A DNA stretch of 64,000 nucleotides from Pelobates cultripes (Eukaryota; Chordata; Amphibia; Anura; Pelobatidae): positions 106,127,475 through 106,191,474 of the forward strand of contig OW240917.1 of NCBI GenBank assembly GCA_933207985.1, in the 5' to 3' direction. A model generated the notes under the pieces. That model saw nothing but the letters and a program-made list of their open reading frames with translations, searched no databases and was not told the DNA's origin. A program made the translations under genes and the position numbers. This document shows positions 44,641 through 55,573 of this stretch, in pieces (within the stretch, counting starts at the first letter, position 1; every line of letters begins with the position of its first letter).

Positions 44641-45325
44641 AGACAATTTAAAAAAAATTTCAGTCTCCATTTCTCTAAAAGAAACAGGGTTGTTCACTAA
44701 AGTTTAAGCTGTCGGGTAATTCAAGGGAAGTTTCTAAGTAAAGATAAAAATAGCCAACTGAATAAATTGTACAAATCATCTTTCTTTTCCGTTTAGCAAT
44801 GTTAGCCTTAATTTTGCAATTTATATGGAATTCACTAAAATACAGTGTTTAGTGAATGACCAATTTGGATCTCATTCTCATCTTTAGTAAATGTGTTCAC
44901 GTTTGGAATATCTACAATTATTTATTCAAATAACAATGAACATATTTATGTCTAAAGTGGGTATTCCTAGAGAGAAAGCAGAGAGTCCACAGCTTTCCTA
45001 TAGGAGACCTTCTTCATAGGCATTTGCAGTCTAGAGCGGGATTTGGTTATTTTATGTTAGGGGTGGCCAAAAGGTATAAGATCCCCAGCTGAAAACTAGA
45101 ATTCCAATATTAACACTGGCAAAGCAGCAAAGGACCCTGCAGAAAAAGTCAGTTCTCAAGAGGACCACAAGATGGCAGTATATAGCTTTCTATCCAACAG
45201 ACACAGATTTTTTTTTTTCCTGTACGCTTTTTAAAAACCAAAGCATAATTTAAACAGACCAGTGATTTGATTCCACGCACACTCTGCTTACTCATGTACA
45301 AGTCTTACAATACAAACCAGCAACA
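44641..45325. other. Intronic sequence with an old dispersed motif
   Basis: Around 44690-44910, TTCACTAAAG, TTTAGCAATG and TAATTTTGCAATTTA recall the 15808 motif. Otherwise unassigned. Confidence 0.4.
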
Positions 45326-45709
45326 GCAACTCACAATTTTTTATTTTTTTTTAATTCTTTATTTTTGAATTCAGGTATGGAGCGTTACAATTCGTACATG
45401 TACCGTGTCATCTTTACAATACATTGACAGCAAATGACTGTATAGCATTGCGTTAACATATTGCATTATACGGAGTTATCGAGCATTACAAGAGCATTGC
45501 ACTTTTCACGTTGAACAGTTATTACTAGGTATGTACCACGGTTGATTACCTATCGATATGCTTGTTTTCTACACGGCGAGCCAGTGTACTGTGCGGGTCT
45601 GTTAGAGAGCATTCGCTGGTGAGCGTATACCGTGTTATATACGGTGTGTATTCGTATTGCTACTGCTGTAGGTCCTTTCTATCACCGTAGTGGTGGGGCG
45701 CAACTCACA
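45326..45709 (-). mobile_element. L1-like 3' end with 10-bp target duplication
   Basis: GCAACTCACA at 45326-45335 and 45700-45709 brackets a 364-bp insert. On the minus strand the insert ends TTCAAAAATAAAGAATTAAA followed by an A-rich tail, like the tail of 10761-12052. It is 5'-truncated, with no coding sequence: a typical target-primed insertion. Confidence 0.75.
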
Positions 45710-46139
45710 TTTTTAAAGCCCAAACTGCATCAATATATATGGCTTAAAGCAGCTTTCAAAAAAATGTTGCTCAACATTTTTAGCTATTTTAAGGGACACA
45801 ACATTTTACATAGAATGTTGTCACAATATCCAGTACTAACTGTATATCTGCAGAGTAGTCACTATTTTATTTTTGATACCCAACCTTACCCAGTCCATAT
45901 AATGACATCATTTTGAGGTCTGGAAAGCTCTGACTCAGCTGGTTAGATATTTGAAGATGAAGATTATTAGTACACAGTTAAAGCACTTAACCTCACCAAA
46001 CTCAGCTATCTGCTAAAGTAACAAGGCACTAGTTTAACCACAGTGGTGAATGGGTTAAAGGTGCAGTCTATGTAACATTCGCACTTCAGCGCACTGCAGT
46101 AGTTATGGTGACATAACTTCCCATTCTTTTCAGAAATAG
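45710..46139. other. Intronic sequence, no feature recognised
   Basis: Unassigned spacer. Confidence 0.5.
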
Positions 46140-46142
46140 TTA

Positions 46143-46253
46143 TTTAAAGGGACACTATGGCAACCATGATAATCTCTACTATAACACTGCTGCATGGAGA
46201 GAAAATATATACAATAACTAGGTGCCAATACTCCACAACATTCCCTTTAAATG
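46143..46253. mobile_element. Short T2-like MITE remnant
   Basis: TTTAAAGGGACACTATGGCA at the left and CAACATTCCCTTTAAA at the right bracket about 110 bp. The GGCAACCAT / ATGG end hairpin is weak. Probably an internally deleted copy. Confidence 0.5.
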
Positions 46254-46624
46254 CCCAACAAATACTAATAAAACACAAAGCACAAAAATCAAAATGGAGC
46301 ACCACATCAAATTTGAAGTAACAACAATAAGGCAAATACTTTAAACAGTGGTACTAACCACAACTTACTCAAGCCTATCCTGGCAGAAACACGAGCCCCT
46401 AAACCCCCAACGTTTCAGCACCTCCTGGCTGCCTTTCATGTGGTGCTTGCTATAACCCGTTTTGGTTTAATAAAGCATTTATGTGTATCTCTTTGGAGTA
46501 GTCTAGTGTGTAATCTCCTTTTGTTTTATATTAACCATGACAATCTCATCATAATGAAGTTGTTTTGCATTTAAAAAACTAAGTGGAAAATACATTTTTC
46601 GCATAATTTTATGAAAAGGGAGAT

Positions 46625-46856
46625 AGCAATAGACAGTGTCAGCTGACACTATCAGCGGTATTGGAGCCCGGGACCAAGAAAGGAAGTAGCTGGGCAAAGC
46701 TTTCAAGAATCACTTTCCAAACTTTGCAGTTAAACTATTTAGTAACAAATTTACCCCCCCACCCCCCAAAAAAAAAAGACAGCGCCCAGGACCTCCTTGC
46801 ACCATAACAACTTCACTGAATTGAAGTCGCTATGGTGAACAGAGTGGTGCTTTAAG
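46625..46856 (-). mobile_element. Decayed T2-like MITE, reversed
   Basis: Ends TTGCACCATAACAACTTCAC, then ATTGAAGTCGCTATGGTG and GAGTGGTGCTTTAA, matching the 37384 type in reverse. The upstream part is degenerate and includes an A/C-rich tract at 46753-46778. Confidence 0.55.
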
Positions 46857-47328
46857 CAAAAGTTTCCAGTTTTGAAGTCATTGCATCTTGGCAAATTTTC
46901 CAAGTAAGCACCCTGCTACTTTTGACACCGAAGAGTGATTGAGGCCATAATATGAATGATGGATGGTGCAAAGAGGAGAATTCAGAACTCAGGGCAACAA
47001 CTCTTTCGTTTTCTTACTAAAATCTAACGGAGGTTCTTGTATAAATTTATATATAAAAAAAAAAATGTAAAATGGTGTTAAAGAGAACTGCAAAACTAAC
47101 AACTATAAATTCTAGAAAGTTTTAATGTCTTATTTAAAGTTAAGATCTATTAAAATGGTGTAATATCCATATGGGTGGTGAAGCAAATTGCCTTTATTCA
47201 GCAATTGAAAAATTTACCAAGTTATTCATTTTTTTCCACTTTAGAAGAATTGTGCAGCTTTAGTTTTAACACCTTAAGAACCACATTATGTCCATCCAGT
47301 GTACTCACCAGGTGGGCCTCACAAAAAC
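46857..47328. other. Intronic sequence, no feature recognised
   Basis: Unassigned AT-rich spacer. Confidence 0.5.
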
Positions 47329-47823
47329 TTAAAGGACCACTCTAGGCACCCAGACCACTTCAGCTTAATGAAGTGGTCTGGGTGCCAGGTCCTTCTAGGG
47401 TTAACCCATTTTTTCATAATTATAGCAGTTTCAGAGAAACTGCTATAATTATGAATGGGTTAAGCCTTCCCCCTAATCCTCTAGTAGCTGTCTCATTGAC
47501 AGCCACTAGAGGCGCTTGCGTGCTTCTCACTGTGAAAATCACAGTGAGAGCACGCCAGCGTCCATAGGAAAGCATTGTAAATGCTTTCCTATGAGACCGG
47601 CTGAATGCGCGCGCAGCTCTTGCCGCGCGTGCGCATTCAGCCGGCGGGGCGGATCGGAGGCGGAGAGGAGGCAGAGAGCTCTCCGCCCAGCGCTGGAAAA
47701 AGGTAAGTTATTACCCCTTTTCAGAGCCAGGCGGGAGGGGGTCCCTGAGGGTGGGGGCACCCTCAGGGCACTATAGTGCCAGGAAAACGAGTATGTTTTC
47801 CTGGCACTATAGTGGTCCTTTAA
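47329..47823 (-). mobile_element. T2-like MITE, complete (CACCCAGACC-first orientation)
   Basis: TTAA at 47329-47332 and 47820-47823. It carries all hairpin modules of 12300-12801 in reverse order, ending with CAGGAAAACGAGTATGTTTTCCTG and CACTATAGTGGTCCTTTAA. Open frames across it are GC-rich accidents. It is inverted relative to 12300 and 53643. Confidence 0.92.
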
Positions 47824-48705
47824 GTCAGCAGTGGATGCCCAGCAAATTCTGCTTTGGAAGAAGGGACCTGTAAAACTGGTATAGAGAAGCCAGTAGTTCA
47901 AGAGTACTGGGATACTCTTGCTACTAGGATACTCTCTACTTGCCACTCGCCAGTAGCAAAACCAGATAAAATCTAATTATTAGACAAGTACACACTCAGT
48001 TCAAGAAGAACAGCAGTTTGCTCAGAAGGTAAAACATTCAATATTCATTTTTATGGAAATGAAATCTAAGCAGCCTCACATATGGCACTCTCCTATCCTG
48101 CACAGAGTCAATATTTGTTTAAGAAATATCTTAGACGTTATTAGACTGAAGCTTTGCACATTTTCCTCCTTCACTAGGTCAACCATTCATGGAATTCCGT
48201 CATATTACCACATGACTGCCAATGTCATTACATGTAATCGCAAATTGCCATAGAACACACAGCAAACATGCCAGAAACTTGTCAAGATGCGTTTGACCTC
48301 TAAGCTGAGAGGCCTCTTCAGAATAGTGTTTGATAAAGCATAATAATTAATACAAAGAAAGGTTTAGTAGAAAATGGATATCGGCCACCTTGTCTCAATA
48401 ACACTGTTGATTGAAACGTTTTAATATACAAATAAACCATATTATTCCAATAAATTAATTCAAGAAAACAATACTGGACGATCGCTAGGCATTCATATTA
48501 AATGAATCATTTTATATGTACCGATTAGTACTTGTAATATCATCGTAAAACTACTGATTTGTAAAATATACCTCTTCTACATAAAACATTTAATTGTTGC
48601 TAAGTATGACAACCGATTAGCTGGACCTAATAAATTCCAGTCTTTACTGCTTGCTAGTAACCTCACTTGATTAAAGGAAAACAGATCTTTTAGCTGATTA
48701 TTTGC

Positions 48706-48743
<38 letters not shown>

Positions 48744-48865
48744 TCTGTCTGTATGTGTGTATATATATGTATTCTTTTTTTTAAGTCTGTTACCTCCAAA
48801 GCAGTCAGTTTTCTTTAAAAACAAAATATTGATTCAAACATATCTTTATGAGGTTCATAATTGCT
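47824..48865. other. Intronic sequence with an AT microsatellite
   Basis: Unassigned apart from (AT)n at 48709-48737 with a degenerate GTGTGTATATATATG tail to 48770. Confidence 0.5.
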
Positions 48866-48945
48866 TTAACCCCTTAAGGACACATGACATGTGTGACATT
48901 TCATGATTCCCTTTTATTCCAGAAGTTTGGTCCTTAAGGGGTTAA
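48866..48945. mobile_element. 80-bp TTAA MITE (CCCCTTAAGGAC ends), copy 1
   Basis: TTAA at both ends. Inverted ends CCCCTTAAGGAC / GTCCTTAAGGGG, with inner ATGACATGTGTGACAT. TTAA duplication plus a CCC start fits the piggyBac style. It matches the 54267 copy at 78 of 80 positions by eye. Confidence 0.88.
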
Positions 48946-49660
48946 GTGCATGCCGAAATTTATTAGCAGACTGGGTCCACTTCTCGCATATATCACAACT
49001 CACTGTAATCTTGCCCTAGTAAGTTTGCCTTCAGATCCCACTTGTTATTTGTGCCATTAATATCTCCATCTCTCAGAATTTTATAGTTAGGAACTCTTCT
49101 ATCTCTGCAAAATGTACTCGGTGCCTCACTATTACAAGTCCCTTTTGTTATAAAAAGGCCTGATTATCCACTCAACTGATCTTTCTAAAGCTGCCAGAAC
49201 AGATCAGCTTCTAAAGAGAAGAAATAGATGAATTAATAGGATGCTGCAAACCAGGTCAAGGCGGAAGCTTCTTGTCATGTGAGCAATTTTGAATCCACTT
49301 ACTTCATAAGTGGAACTAGGTACCAGGTTAACAAACACTGCCATCACCAGTTAGATTATAGTGTTCCTTTAACTCAACAATTTGGAGTTTTCTATCACAC
49401 TTCTAGAATTCTGTTCAGCAATGTGCAAATTAGCGCACCTAAAGAAGAAGTATAAAAGTGTTCTATTTTTAAAAAATGCAAAAATGTAAAAGGAGAGGAG
49501 TCACCAATGGAATGTGGCTGCTAGTTCCACACTGTATTGATCAACACATTAAAGAGGTTTCTCACACAAACCTTGGGATATCGGAGATTCAAACTATAAT
49601 GGAAATTTTGATTCAGAAGTTTGGTATTGAAAGAGGGACTGAAATCGTTTGGGGGCAGTA
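48946..49660. other. Intronic sequence, mostly unassigned
   Basis: A solo MITE end (ATTATAGTGTTCCTTTAA) is at 49355-49372. Otherwise nothing recognised. Confidence 0.45.
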
Positions 49661-50160
49661 AATTTATTTATTTATAAAATATTTTACCAGGATGGATACA
49701 TTGAGATTTCTCTCGTTTTCAAGTATGTCCTGGGTCCACAAAACATTGCTACAATAAGATACAATATTACAAAAATACAATATACAAACAATATAGAAAC
49801 ACACATATATAAATTTAATACACAACAGGTAATAAATATATTCAACCATGACTGTTGCATTCTGTGCTGAGGTATATTGTCATAGATCTCTCTGTGTCCC
49901 TGAAGTTATTCCATAATTGCGGTGCTCTGTAGGAAAATGAGGATTGAGCCACTTTATTTTTGTATTGCGGTTTGCTAAATATCGTGCTAGTACTGGATTG
50001 GAGGTTATAGGAGGTCGGAACAGCCGGGGAGAGCATTCTGCTCAGGTAGGGTGGAAGCTTCCCAGAAATGCTCTTATGCACAAGGCTGGAAAGATGAAGA
50101 GTGCGTCGGGATTCCAGCAACAGCCAGTTTAGCTCTTTTAACATGTCACAGTGGTGGGCA
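49661..50160 (-). mobile_element. Jockey-group LINE 3' end, copy 1
   Basis: The 3' tail reads on the plus strand as ATTTATTTATTTATAAAATA, TTTTACCAGGATGG. The minus-strand frame 49842-50144 gives LESRRTLHLSSLVHKS, LPPYLSRMLSPAVPTSYNLQ and FSYRAPQLWNN, the RT C-terminal extension. A stretch present in the neighbour copy is deleted after LWNN. 5'-truncated. Confidence 0.8.
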
Positions 50161-51480
50161 AAATTTATTTATTTATTTATAAAATATTTTACCAGGAAAG
50201 ATACATTGAGATTTCTCTTGTTTTCAAGTATGCCTTGGGTTCACAAATCATTGCATTGTTACATTAGGGTACAATAAAATACAAAAACAATATTAACACA
50301 CAATAAATACAAAATTTAACATAGAACAGGCAGGAAATATATAATCAACCATGACGGGTGCATTCTGTTTTGAGGTATGTAGAGAGGGATCTCTTAAAGG
50401 ACTTTAGGCTTAGGGAAGATTTTAAATTGTGCGGGAGGTCGTTCCACAATTGCGGTGCTCTGTAGGAGAAGGAGGATTGGGCCGCTTTCTTTTTGTATTG
50501 AGGTAGACTAAGTAAAGTGTTGGTACTGGATCGGAGATTATAGGAAGTGGGAACAGCTGGGGAAAGCATTTTGTTCAGGTAGGGTGGGAGTTTCTCAGAA
50601 AAGCTCTTAAACACAATGCTGGAAAGATGAAGGGTGCGTCTGGATTCCAGCGACAGCCAGTTTAGCATGTCACAATGGTGGGTCCTGTAATTACATTGTA
50701 GCACAAATCGGCAGAACGAGTTATAAAATGTGTTGAGTTTATTAATGTGGGATTGCGATGCAGATGCATATACTACATCCCCATTATCAAAGATTGGCAT
50801 CAGCATTTGCTGTACAATCTTTTCCTTTACTGTAGGGCTTAGGCAGGATTTGTTTCTGTACAGGGCACCTAGTTTTGGATAAAGTTTAGATGCAAGCTTT
50901 TCTATGTGCAGGTCAAAAGATAGATTGGGGCCTAACAACATACCCAAGTATTTGAAAGCGTGGACTGTGGTCAGTGTGCCATTTGAATTTGTTTTGATGG
51001 ATAGGTGGGAATTGAGTAATTTAGGTACTGTTCCAAAGATCATTGTGACAGTTTTGTCAGTGTTCAGGAAGAGTTTTTTTTCTGTAAACTGGTCTTGGAG
51101 CACAGCTTCAAGTTGTGGTAGATCGGATTTGCTCACATAGATTACCATGTCATCTGCGTACATTTGAGGATTTGCAGACATTTGGCAGATCATTTATAAA
51201 TAATGTAAATAGTAGGGGGGCGAGAATGGAACCCTGGGGAACACCACATGTGACTGGGAGAGGGAGGGAGTCGCTGTCAGAAATAGACAAATATTGTGAG
51301 CGATCCAATACATACGATCGAAACCATGTTAGCGAACGATCATCAATACCTGAGTTTTTGAGTTTGTGTAGTAGAATGTCGTGATATACTGTGTCAAAGG
51401 CCTTAGCAAAATCAAGGAAAATAGCTCCAGTTAGGGCTCCTTGTTCCATGCCAGTTTGGATGTCATTGCAAATAAAGCGG
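50161..51480 (-). mobile_element. Jockey-group LINE with RT palm, copy 2
   Basis: Same family and orientation as copy 1, immediately adjacent. Frame 51150-51449 holds LDFAKAFDTVYHDILLHKL, SGIDDRSLTWFRSYV and GVPQGSILAPLLFTLFINDL. A frameshift near 51160-51180 leads to frame 50345-51193, with QMYADDMVIYVSKSD, KTVTMIFGT and the C-terminal region. The catalytic Asp pair of YADD and the Asp of DFAKAFD are present. It is 5'-truncated against a MITE at 51481 and is inactive because of the frameshift. Clade could be Rex1, CR1 or a relative; not decided. Confidence 0.85.
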
Positions 51481-51848
51481 TTTTCCTGACACTATAGTGC
51501 CCTGAGGGTGCCCCCACCCTCAGGCTTCCCCTCCCGTGGTGCTGAAGGGGTTAAAACCCCTTCAGCAGCTTACCTTATTCCAGCACCGGGCTCCCTCGGC
51601 GCTGGTGAAAGCATTTCTCAATGCTTTCCTGTGGACGCTCTACGAGATGGAGGCATCGGCGTCGCAGATGCGCTGGAGGCATCGGCGTCGCAGATGCGCC
51701 TCTAGAGGCTGACTTAACCCCAAATGTAAACATAGCAGTTTCTATGAAACTGCTATGTTTACATCTGAAGGGTTAAAACCCGAGGGACACTGCACCCAGA
51801 CCACTTCATTGAGCTGAAGTGGTCTGGGTGACTATAGTGTCCCTTTAA
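51481..51848 (+). mobile_element. T2-like MITE, left end missing
   Basis: Starts inside the first hairpin (GGTTTTCCTGACACTATAGT) and runs through CCTGAGGGTG / CACCCTCAGG to GGTCTGGGTGACTATAGTGT and CCCTTTAA. A short tandem duplication of ATGGAGGCATCGGCGTCGCA lies at about 51646-51700. The missing left end coincides with the LINE edge. Confidence 0.8.
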
Positions 51849-53300
51849 GGATGGGAGACTTCGCTGAACACAAATATTAGTGTTTCAGTAAAATGTATTG
51901 CAACGATGATATCATCAGTGAAAGTGAGGTTTTTTGCATTTTTTACACACAAACGGCACTTACACTGACGATATTGTTGTGGCACATTTTACAGTTTTGA
52001 AACACTAATATTTGTGTTCAGCGAAGTATCCTGAGTATAACAGTACCCCTCATGTACAGGTTTTATGGTGTTTTCAAATGTTAGATTCAAATACAGTGGG
52101 ACCTCTGTTTACAAATTTAATGCGTTCTCCGGGACATTTCTTATTGCGAAAAATATGTAAACCGAAACGCGGTTTCCCATAGGAATGCATTTAAAACCAA
52201 TTATTCCGTTCTGGAGGTCAGAAAAAAAGTCAAAATGAGCAGTCATGGAAACAACCCACAATGCAGAACACACAATAAACGGCATGCAAACGACGAAGCT
52301 CAGCTCCCTACCTTTCCACAGCTTGAGAAATGCACCAAAAAGTCCCAAAACAACTGCAAACAATTTCCAGAATGGCTCCAAAACTCGATGCAAAAGCTGC
52401 TCCAACACCTCCACACTCGATGCCACATGCTACCCACAGGCTCCAGCATGCCGGGGCAGTGCTATAAACCTCCCAGGTGCAATGCATCCTAGGGAAACTT
52501 GCTTTGTATTGCAAAAATATTTTGTAAACCAAGGCATTATTTTCAATGGATTTTCATTTGTAAACCGAAAATTATGTTAACCGAGTCGTTTGTAAACCGA
52601 GGTTCCACCGTATAAGATTTTGTTTCAGTTTTTTCACATTGAAATTTGCCAGGCTGGTTATGTTGCCTTTGAGACCTTATGGTAGCCCAGGAATGAAAAT
52701 TACCCCCATGAGGCATACCATTTGCAATAGTACACAACCCAAGGTATTGCAAATGTGGTATGTCCAGCCTCACTTGGTCACAAACACTGGCCAAAATTAG
52801 CGTTCAAATTAGTTTTTTGCATTTTACACACACAAATAATAACGTTAACTTTGGCCAGTGTTTGTGACCAAGTGGTTACTTAAAAAGACTGGACATACCC
52901 CATTTGCAATACCTTGGGTTGTCTACTATTGCAAATGGTATGCCATCATGGGAGTAATTCTAATTTCTGGGCTACCATACGGTCTCAAAGGCAACCTAAC
53001 CAATCTGGCGAATTTACCAATCTGGCGAATTTCCATGTGAAAAAACTGAAAAATGTAACATGCTATATTTGACCCGTGAAACTTCGCAAAACACCCTAAA
53101 ACCTGTATGTTTCATAGCTGAACATTTGATGTTAAATGAAAGTCATATTTCTCCTGAATAAAATCATACATAAGTGTGGGTGCACTTAATATAAAAGAGG
53201 TGAATTGCGGTTGAACAGACATATAGTCAAATTCCAAGTTTTGTTTACGTTTTATTTTGATCAAACCGTGTACATTTGGCTCAGTCCTTAACGGGTTAAT
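51849..53300. mobile_element. Large fold-back element, split by a mariner-type MITE
   Basis: Two mirrored pairs. First: CTTCGCTGAACACAAATATT at 51859 facing its complement ending at 52027. Second: 52617-52806 (GAAATTTGCCAGGCTGG, GGTAGCCCAGGAATG, CCCAAGGTATTGCAAATG, ACACTGGCCAAA) facing about 52845-53055. It ends GGCTCAGTCCTTAACGGGTTAA at 53300 in two parts (GGCTCAGTCCTTAAC, GGGTTAA). The left terminus is not identified. Recognised as a repeated frog sequence; superfamily uncertain. Confidence 0.7.
52092..52612. mobile_element. Tc1/mariner-type MITE, 517 bp, TA target
   Basis: TA at 52092-52093 and 52611-52612. Left end CAGTGGGACCTCTGTTTAC, right end GTAAACCGAGGTTCCACCG. The CAGTGG-ACCTC-GTTTAC ends are inverted with few mismatches. 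No transposase frame. It is inserted in the fold-back element at 51849-53300. Confidence 0.85.
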
Positions 53301-53495
53301 AGATCCCTCTACATATCTCAAAACAGAATGAACCTGTCATGGTTGATTCTATGTTTCTTACCTGTTCTATGTTAAATTTTGTATATATTGTACCCTATTG
53401 TATCAGTGCTATGTTGTGTGGAGCCAGGACAAGAAAAATCTTAATATATCCTTCCTGGTAAAATATTTTATAAATAAAATAAATAAATTTAAAAG
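53301..53495 (+). mobile_element. Jockey-group LINE 3' end, copy 3 (plus strand)
   Basis: CAAAACAGAATGAACC, ATGTTAAATTTTGTATAT, then GTAAAATATTTTATAAATAA and an AAATAAATAAAT tail: the complement of the 3' region at 50161-50400. Orientation is opposite to the other two copies. Confidence 0.75.
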
Positions 53496-53642
53496 AATTA
53501 AGCAAATAAACCAAGCCTACCTGTGCTGCACTTCTTAGTTACTGGTTGAGGTTACTGAAATGCCCAAACCTGACCTGCACGCATGCAGCAACCTAGGCCT
53601 TCTTGCACCGCATTAGTGAGGTGTAGCTGCAATAACACTACA

Positions 53643-54148
53643 TTAAAGGACCACTATAGTGCCAGGAAAACATACTCGTTTTCCTGGCACTATAGTGCCC
53701 TGAGCGTGCCCCCACCCTCAGGGTCCCCCTCCCGCCCGGCTCTGGGGAGAGGAAGGGGTTAAACACTTACCTTTCTCCAGCGCCGGGCGGGGAGCTGTAC
53801 TCCTCCTCTCCTCCTTGCTCGCGACGTCATCGGCTGAATGCGCATGCGCGGCAGGAGCCTCGCGCGCATTCAGCCGGTCGCATAGGAAAGCATTTACAAT
53901 GCTTTCCTATGGACGCTTGCGTGCTCTCACTGTGATTTTCACAGTGAGAAGCACGCAAGCGCCTCTAGCGACTGTCAATGAGACAGCCACTAGAGGCTCT
54001 GGAGGCTGGATTAACCCTCAGTATAAACATAGCAGTTTCTCTGAAACTGCTATGTTTATAAAAAAAAAAGGGTTAATCCTAGAGGTACCTGGCACCCAGA
54101 CCACTTCATAAAGCTGAAGTGGTCTGGGTGCCTAGAGTGGTCCTTTAA
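53643..54148 (+). mobile_element. T2-like MITE, complete, eight-hairpin copy
   Basis: TTAA at 53643-53646 and 54145-54148. Hairpins in order: 53652-53698 (CACTATAGTGCCAGGAAAAC stem), 53698-53724 (CCTGAGCGTG/CACCCTCAGG), about 53831-53876 (GGCTGAATGCGC), 53882-53910 (ATAGGAAAGCATT), 53915-53960 (GCTTGCGTGCTCTCACTGTG), 53961-53997 (GCCTCTAGCGACTGTC), 54022-54060 (AAACATAGCAGTTTC) and 54093-54130 (CACCCAGACCACTTC). Same orientation as 12300 and inverse to 47329 and 61609. Confidence 0.93.
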
Positions 54149-54266
54149 ACAAGAGGTCCACGTCTGGATTATCCTTTAAACAGAGGGAGGAGGGAGCCGA
54201 ATGGTAATACTTAAAACACACACTTTTAGTTACCCATTCCAAAGACCCCTAAAAGATGGTTCCTCT

Positions 54267-54346
54267 TTAACCCCTTAAGGACACATGACATGCGTGACAT
54301 GTCATGATTCCCTTTTATTCCAGAAGTTTGGTCCTTAAGGGGTTAA
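54267..54346. mobile_element. 80-bp TTAA MITE (CCCCTTAAGGAC ends), copy 2
   Basis: Same length, ends and interior as 48866-48945 with two substitutions by eye (ATGTGTGAC to ATGCGTGAC; ACATTTCAT to ACATGTCAT). Confidence 0.88.
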
Positions 54347-54658
54347 GCAGAGGTTAAAAAAAAAAAAAAAGAAACCTTTTAAAACTGCCAGATAAAATTG
54401 TACTTAAGTAGACTTTATAGTGTCCATCTAGTAAAAACAAAATACAACATTGCATTTCTTCTACTATATTGTAGTTGAAGAAATGCTATTGAATATAAAG
54501 CAGCAAAATATTTAGACTAAAAAAACAAAATAAAAATACTTCATGGATTAGGACTGCCATGGTAGTTTGTGGGATCACAAATCATGTGTGCCAACCCTGT
54601 ATTTTTAAAATGTCAGAGTAGGACAAATAAGTATCCACACTAGGTAAATTGAATTGCA

Positions 54659-55257
54659 TTAAAGTGACACTATAGTTACCAGAAAAACTACAGCTTATTG
54701 CATTTGTTCTGGTGAGTAGAATAATTCCCTTCAGGCTTTTTTGCTGTAAACACTGTCTTTTCAGAGAAAATGCATTGTTTACATTACAGCCTAGTGATAA
54801 CTTCACTGGCCACTCCTTAAGTGACTGCCAAAGCTGCTTCCTGGGGCAGTGCTGCAGAGTAAGCAGCACTGCCGTTCAGTGTCTCAACCCTCTGCATGCA
54901 GACACTGAACTTTCCTCAAATTGATGCATTGGTTCAATGTATCTCTATGAGGAGATGCTGATTGGCCAGAGCTGTGTTTGTCTTGTGCTGGTTCTGCCCC
55001 AATCTGCCTCCTTGACAATCTCAGCCAATCCTATGGGGGAAGTATTGTGATTGGCTCAGACCACCACTTCTGCTGTCAGCAGACATAGGCAGGTCTGAGT
55101 CAGACAGGGGCAGAGACAGGAGTTGCAGACTTGAATACAAGTAAGATTTTACTATATTTAGGGAGGCAAGGCAGGGCCATGGGGGCTAGATGGTGGTTTT
55201 AACACAATAGGGTCAGGAAAACATGATTGTGTTCCTGACCCTATAGTGCTCCTTTAA
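54659..55257 (+). mobile_element. T2-like MITE, second subfamily, complete
   Basis: TTAA at 54659-54662 and 55254-55257. Ends TTAAAGTGACACTATAGTTA and CCTGACCCTATAGTGC, TCCTTTAA. Inner modules: GCTTCCTGGGGCAGTGCTGC, a TTCAGTGTCTCAACC / AGACACTGAA hairpin, CTGATTGGCC, and GATTGGCTCAGACC. It is the reference for the truncated copies at 3060 and 23597. Confidence 0.88.
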
Positions 55258-55332
55258 ATAAAAAAATAAGAATTCTTTTGATACTGTGCGAGTATTTCTA
55301 TAAACACCAATTAAATATTTGGTATGGTCACC

Positions 55333-55573
55333 TTAAAGGAACACTCCAAACACATGAAGCACTTATGCTTGCTGAAGTAATTTACGTGTTTATGTGTAGA
55401 GTCTGCCCTTTTTTATTTTTTTAAATCTCGATCCAACAAGGGGTGGGTTTGCAGTAGTCAGGATTTCATACATTGCAAAAAAAACTTGCAAAACAAATTA
55501 CATGCATTGGGGGTGGAGGGTGGGGGGGGGTGCAAGAGGGGTATAGCTTTAGTTTATGCGGTGTCCCTTTATG
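55333..55573 (+). mobile_element. T2-like MITE, small, right TTAA decayed
   Basis: TTAAAGGAACACTCCAAACA with a CATGAAGCACTTATG / TGCTGAAGTAA end hairpin. The right side TATAGCTTTAGTTTATGCGG, TGTCCCTTTA looks like the other end with TTAT in place of TTAA. Confidence 0.5.

Noticed and set aside
47516..47760. CpG-island promoter
   Set aside because: The local GC and CpG content comes from the MITE centre, repeated in every copy; no first exon or transcription start is supported.
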